From Oxalobacter sp. (GTDB lineage Bacteria > Pseudomonadota > Gammaproteobacteria > Burkholderiales > Burkholderiaceae_D): DNA of 7,384 bases. Numbering within the stretch: the stretch's first letter is position 1; the number at the start of each line of letters is the position of its first letter. The position numbers were made by a program, and so were the translations under genes. Shown here in pieces: positions 6,457 to 7,384 of this stretch. The notes beneath the pieces were generated by a model, which ran no database searches, was not told the origin of the DNA, and worked only from the letters and a program-made list of their open reading frames with translations. Location of the stretch: contig JAAZED010000071.1 in assembly GCA_012512465.1 (NCBI GenBank), positions 1 through 7,384 of the forward strand, written 5' to 3'.

Positions 6457-7212
6457 ATGCCAATTCTCTACCTGCGCAGACTCACGGGACTGGAGCGCAG
6501 TCTCAGAGCTGATATCCATTTGGGGTTATCACTGGCTTTTATTGCCGGCGCCATCAATGCAGGTGGATTTGTTGTTGTCAATCAGTACACATCCCATATG
6601 ACGGGTGTTGTTTCATTCATGGCGGATGGGCTGGTTTTAGGCGATTTGCGATTGGCGCTTGCGGCACTCGGTTCCTTACTCTGTTTTATTTTTGGCGCAA
6701 CCTGTACCGAGTTGCTGGTGAACTGGGCGCGGGGCAGGCGGCTGCAGAGCGAATATGCCATCCCCCTCATACTGGAGGCGATCCTGCTTCTGGTTTTCAG
6801 CTTTGTCGGCCAGAAACTCCATGAGCACATGGGACTCTTTGTTTCCTTTACCGTCATGCTGCTTTGCTTTCTGATGGGGTTGCAAAACGCGATTATTACG
6901 CGTATTTCCAATGCGGTTATCCGGACAACCCATGTCACCGGTATTGTGACGGATATCGGTATGGAATTCGGCAAGATGCTTTTCTGGAACCGGGGTGTTG
7001 GAAAAGAAGATGAAACCTATGTCCGTGCCAACCGGGGCAAACTGATTTTGCTCATCAATCTGCTTGTCATGTTTTTCCTGGGGGGCGTTACCGGCGCGCT
7101 CGGTTTTCAGTTTATCGGATACATCACCACCATTTTTATTTCGGCAGCACTTTTTCTGCTTGCCATCATACCGGTCATTGATGATTTCTGCCTGCGCTGG
7201 AAAAAGAGATGA
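6457..7212 (+). CDS. YoaK family (DUF1275) integral membrane protein
   Basis: A 251-residue inner-membrane protein of the DUF1275/YoaK family, whose transport or other function is not established. About six hydrophobic segments can be drawn (near residues 21-42, 64-85, 101-118, 124-144, 195-215 and 218-240). Family motifs are GAINAGGF at 31-38, TSHMTGVVS at 45-53 and GLQNAIITRIS at 141-151, followed by TTHVTGIVTDIG at 157-168. The two motif blocks resemble each other, suggesting an internal duplication of a three-helix unit. Between the halves' last pair, residues 176-194 form a charged loop. ATG 6457 follows dcd by 75 bp; no ribosome site is clear, and a TAGAAT just before the start is a possible -10 for a very short leader. 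The ending DDFCLRWKKR leaves a basic C-terminus, probably cytoplasmic. Confidence 0.88.
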   Translation: MPILYLRRLTGLERSLRADIHLGLSLAFIAGAINAGGFVVVNQYTSHMTGVVSFMADGLVLGDLRLALAALGSLLCFIFGATCTELLVNWARGRRLQSEYAIPLILEAILLLVFSFVGQKLHEHMGLFVSFTVMLLCFLMGLQNAIITRISNAVIRTTHVTGIVTDIGMEFGKMLFWNRGVGKEDETYVRANRGKLILLINLLVMFFLGGVTGALGFQFIGYITTIFISAALFLLAIIPVIDDFCLRWKKR

Positions 7213-7255
7213 ACCGTTCCGATGAGGGACAGCGCCTGACTGGATAGCCTGCTTT

Positions 7256-7384
7256 ATGTCATATTTCCAAAAAAAATCCGCTTCTGTTTTTGAATGGCCG
7301 CTTCGGGTTTATATCGAAGATACGGATATGGGCGGGGTCGTCTTTTATGCCAATTACCTGAAGTTTTTCGAACGTGCCCGAACA
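7256..7384 (+). CDS. ybgC: YbgC/4-hydroxybenzoyl-CoA-type acyl-CoA thioesterase, 5' part (cut by window end)
   Basis: The first 43 codons of a hot-dog-fold thioesterase are present and the gene runs off the window. Residues 19-43 carry the YbgC signature: [20 protein letters not shown] followed by ERART, with Asp24 in the position of the catalytic aspartate. YbgC proteins hydrolyse acyl-CoA thioesters and are often the first gene of the tol-pal cluster, so tolQ and tolR may follow outside the window (inference). The N-terminal extension [14 protein letters not shown] is longer than in E. coli. The start lies 43 bp after the YoaK-like gene, which would allow co-transcription; the nearest purine-rich sequence, GGAT, is about 13 bases upstream and weak. 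Confidence 0.9.
   Translation, partial: MSYFQKKSASVFEWPLRVYIEDTDMGGVVFYANYLKFFERART

Noticed and set aside
6582..6974. 130-codon minus-strand open frame opposite the YoaK-like gene
   Set aside because: Antisense to a membrane protein with clear family motifs; no independent ribosome site or domain.

Overview
This 7.4 kb window looks like a piece of a proteobacterial core chromosome, most likely a beta-proteobacterium with about 50% G+C (a low-GC Oxalobacteraceae member such as Oxalobacter is my best guess, inferred from gene order and protein character, not proven). Eight complete genes and one partial gene fill almost all of it. Nothing resembling a phage, defence island, CRISPR array or RNA gene is visible.

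Layout. On the plus strand, apaH (64-888) runs convergently into a six-gene minus-strand cluster, which in transcription order is yqgE (5413-4853), ruvX (4816-4427), pyrR (4443-3931), pyrB (3938-2979), a catalytically degenerate dihydroorotase homologue pyrC' (2922-1618) and plsC (1606-812). Gaps are 56 bp or less and two junctions overlap, so it is very probably one operon. The last gene, plsC, overlaps the 3' end of apaH by 77 bp. Divergent from the cluster, on the plus strand, are dcd (5815-6381), a YoaK/DUF1275 membrane protein (6457-7212) and the 5' end of a YbgC-type acyl-CoA thioesterase (7256 to the window edge).

The only long non-coding stretch is the 401 bp divergent spacer 5414-5814. 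It contains a 144 bp, almost symmetrical palindromic element (5552-5695) with 18 bp terminal inverted repeats matching at 17 positions. I interpret it as a MITE-like, non-autonomous mobile repeat. It also leaves open reading frames running into both neighbours, which can mislead start-site calling for yqgE and dcd.

How the genes work together. pyrB encodes the aspartate transcarbamoylase catalytic chain, the committed step of pyrimidine synthesis. The adjacent dihydroorotase-like protein has lost nearly all metal ligands, which fits the non-catalytic PyrC' partner that builds the dodecameric class A ATCase known from Pseudomonas. PyrR is the likely UMP-responsive regulator of the cluster. Divergent dcd feeds the dUTP/dTTP branch of the same nucleotide network. 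yqgE and ruvX are the usual housekeeping pair upstream, and plsC makes phosphatidic acid for membrane lipids. The most unusual points are the degenerate PyrC', a PyrB whose N-terminus is fixed short by an in-frame stop, a RuvX with a shortened loop, the palindromic element, and an internal duplication in the YoaK-like protein.
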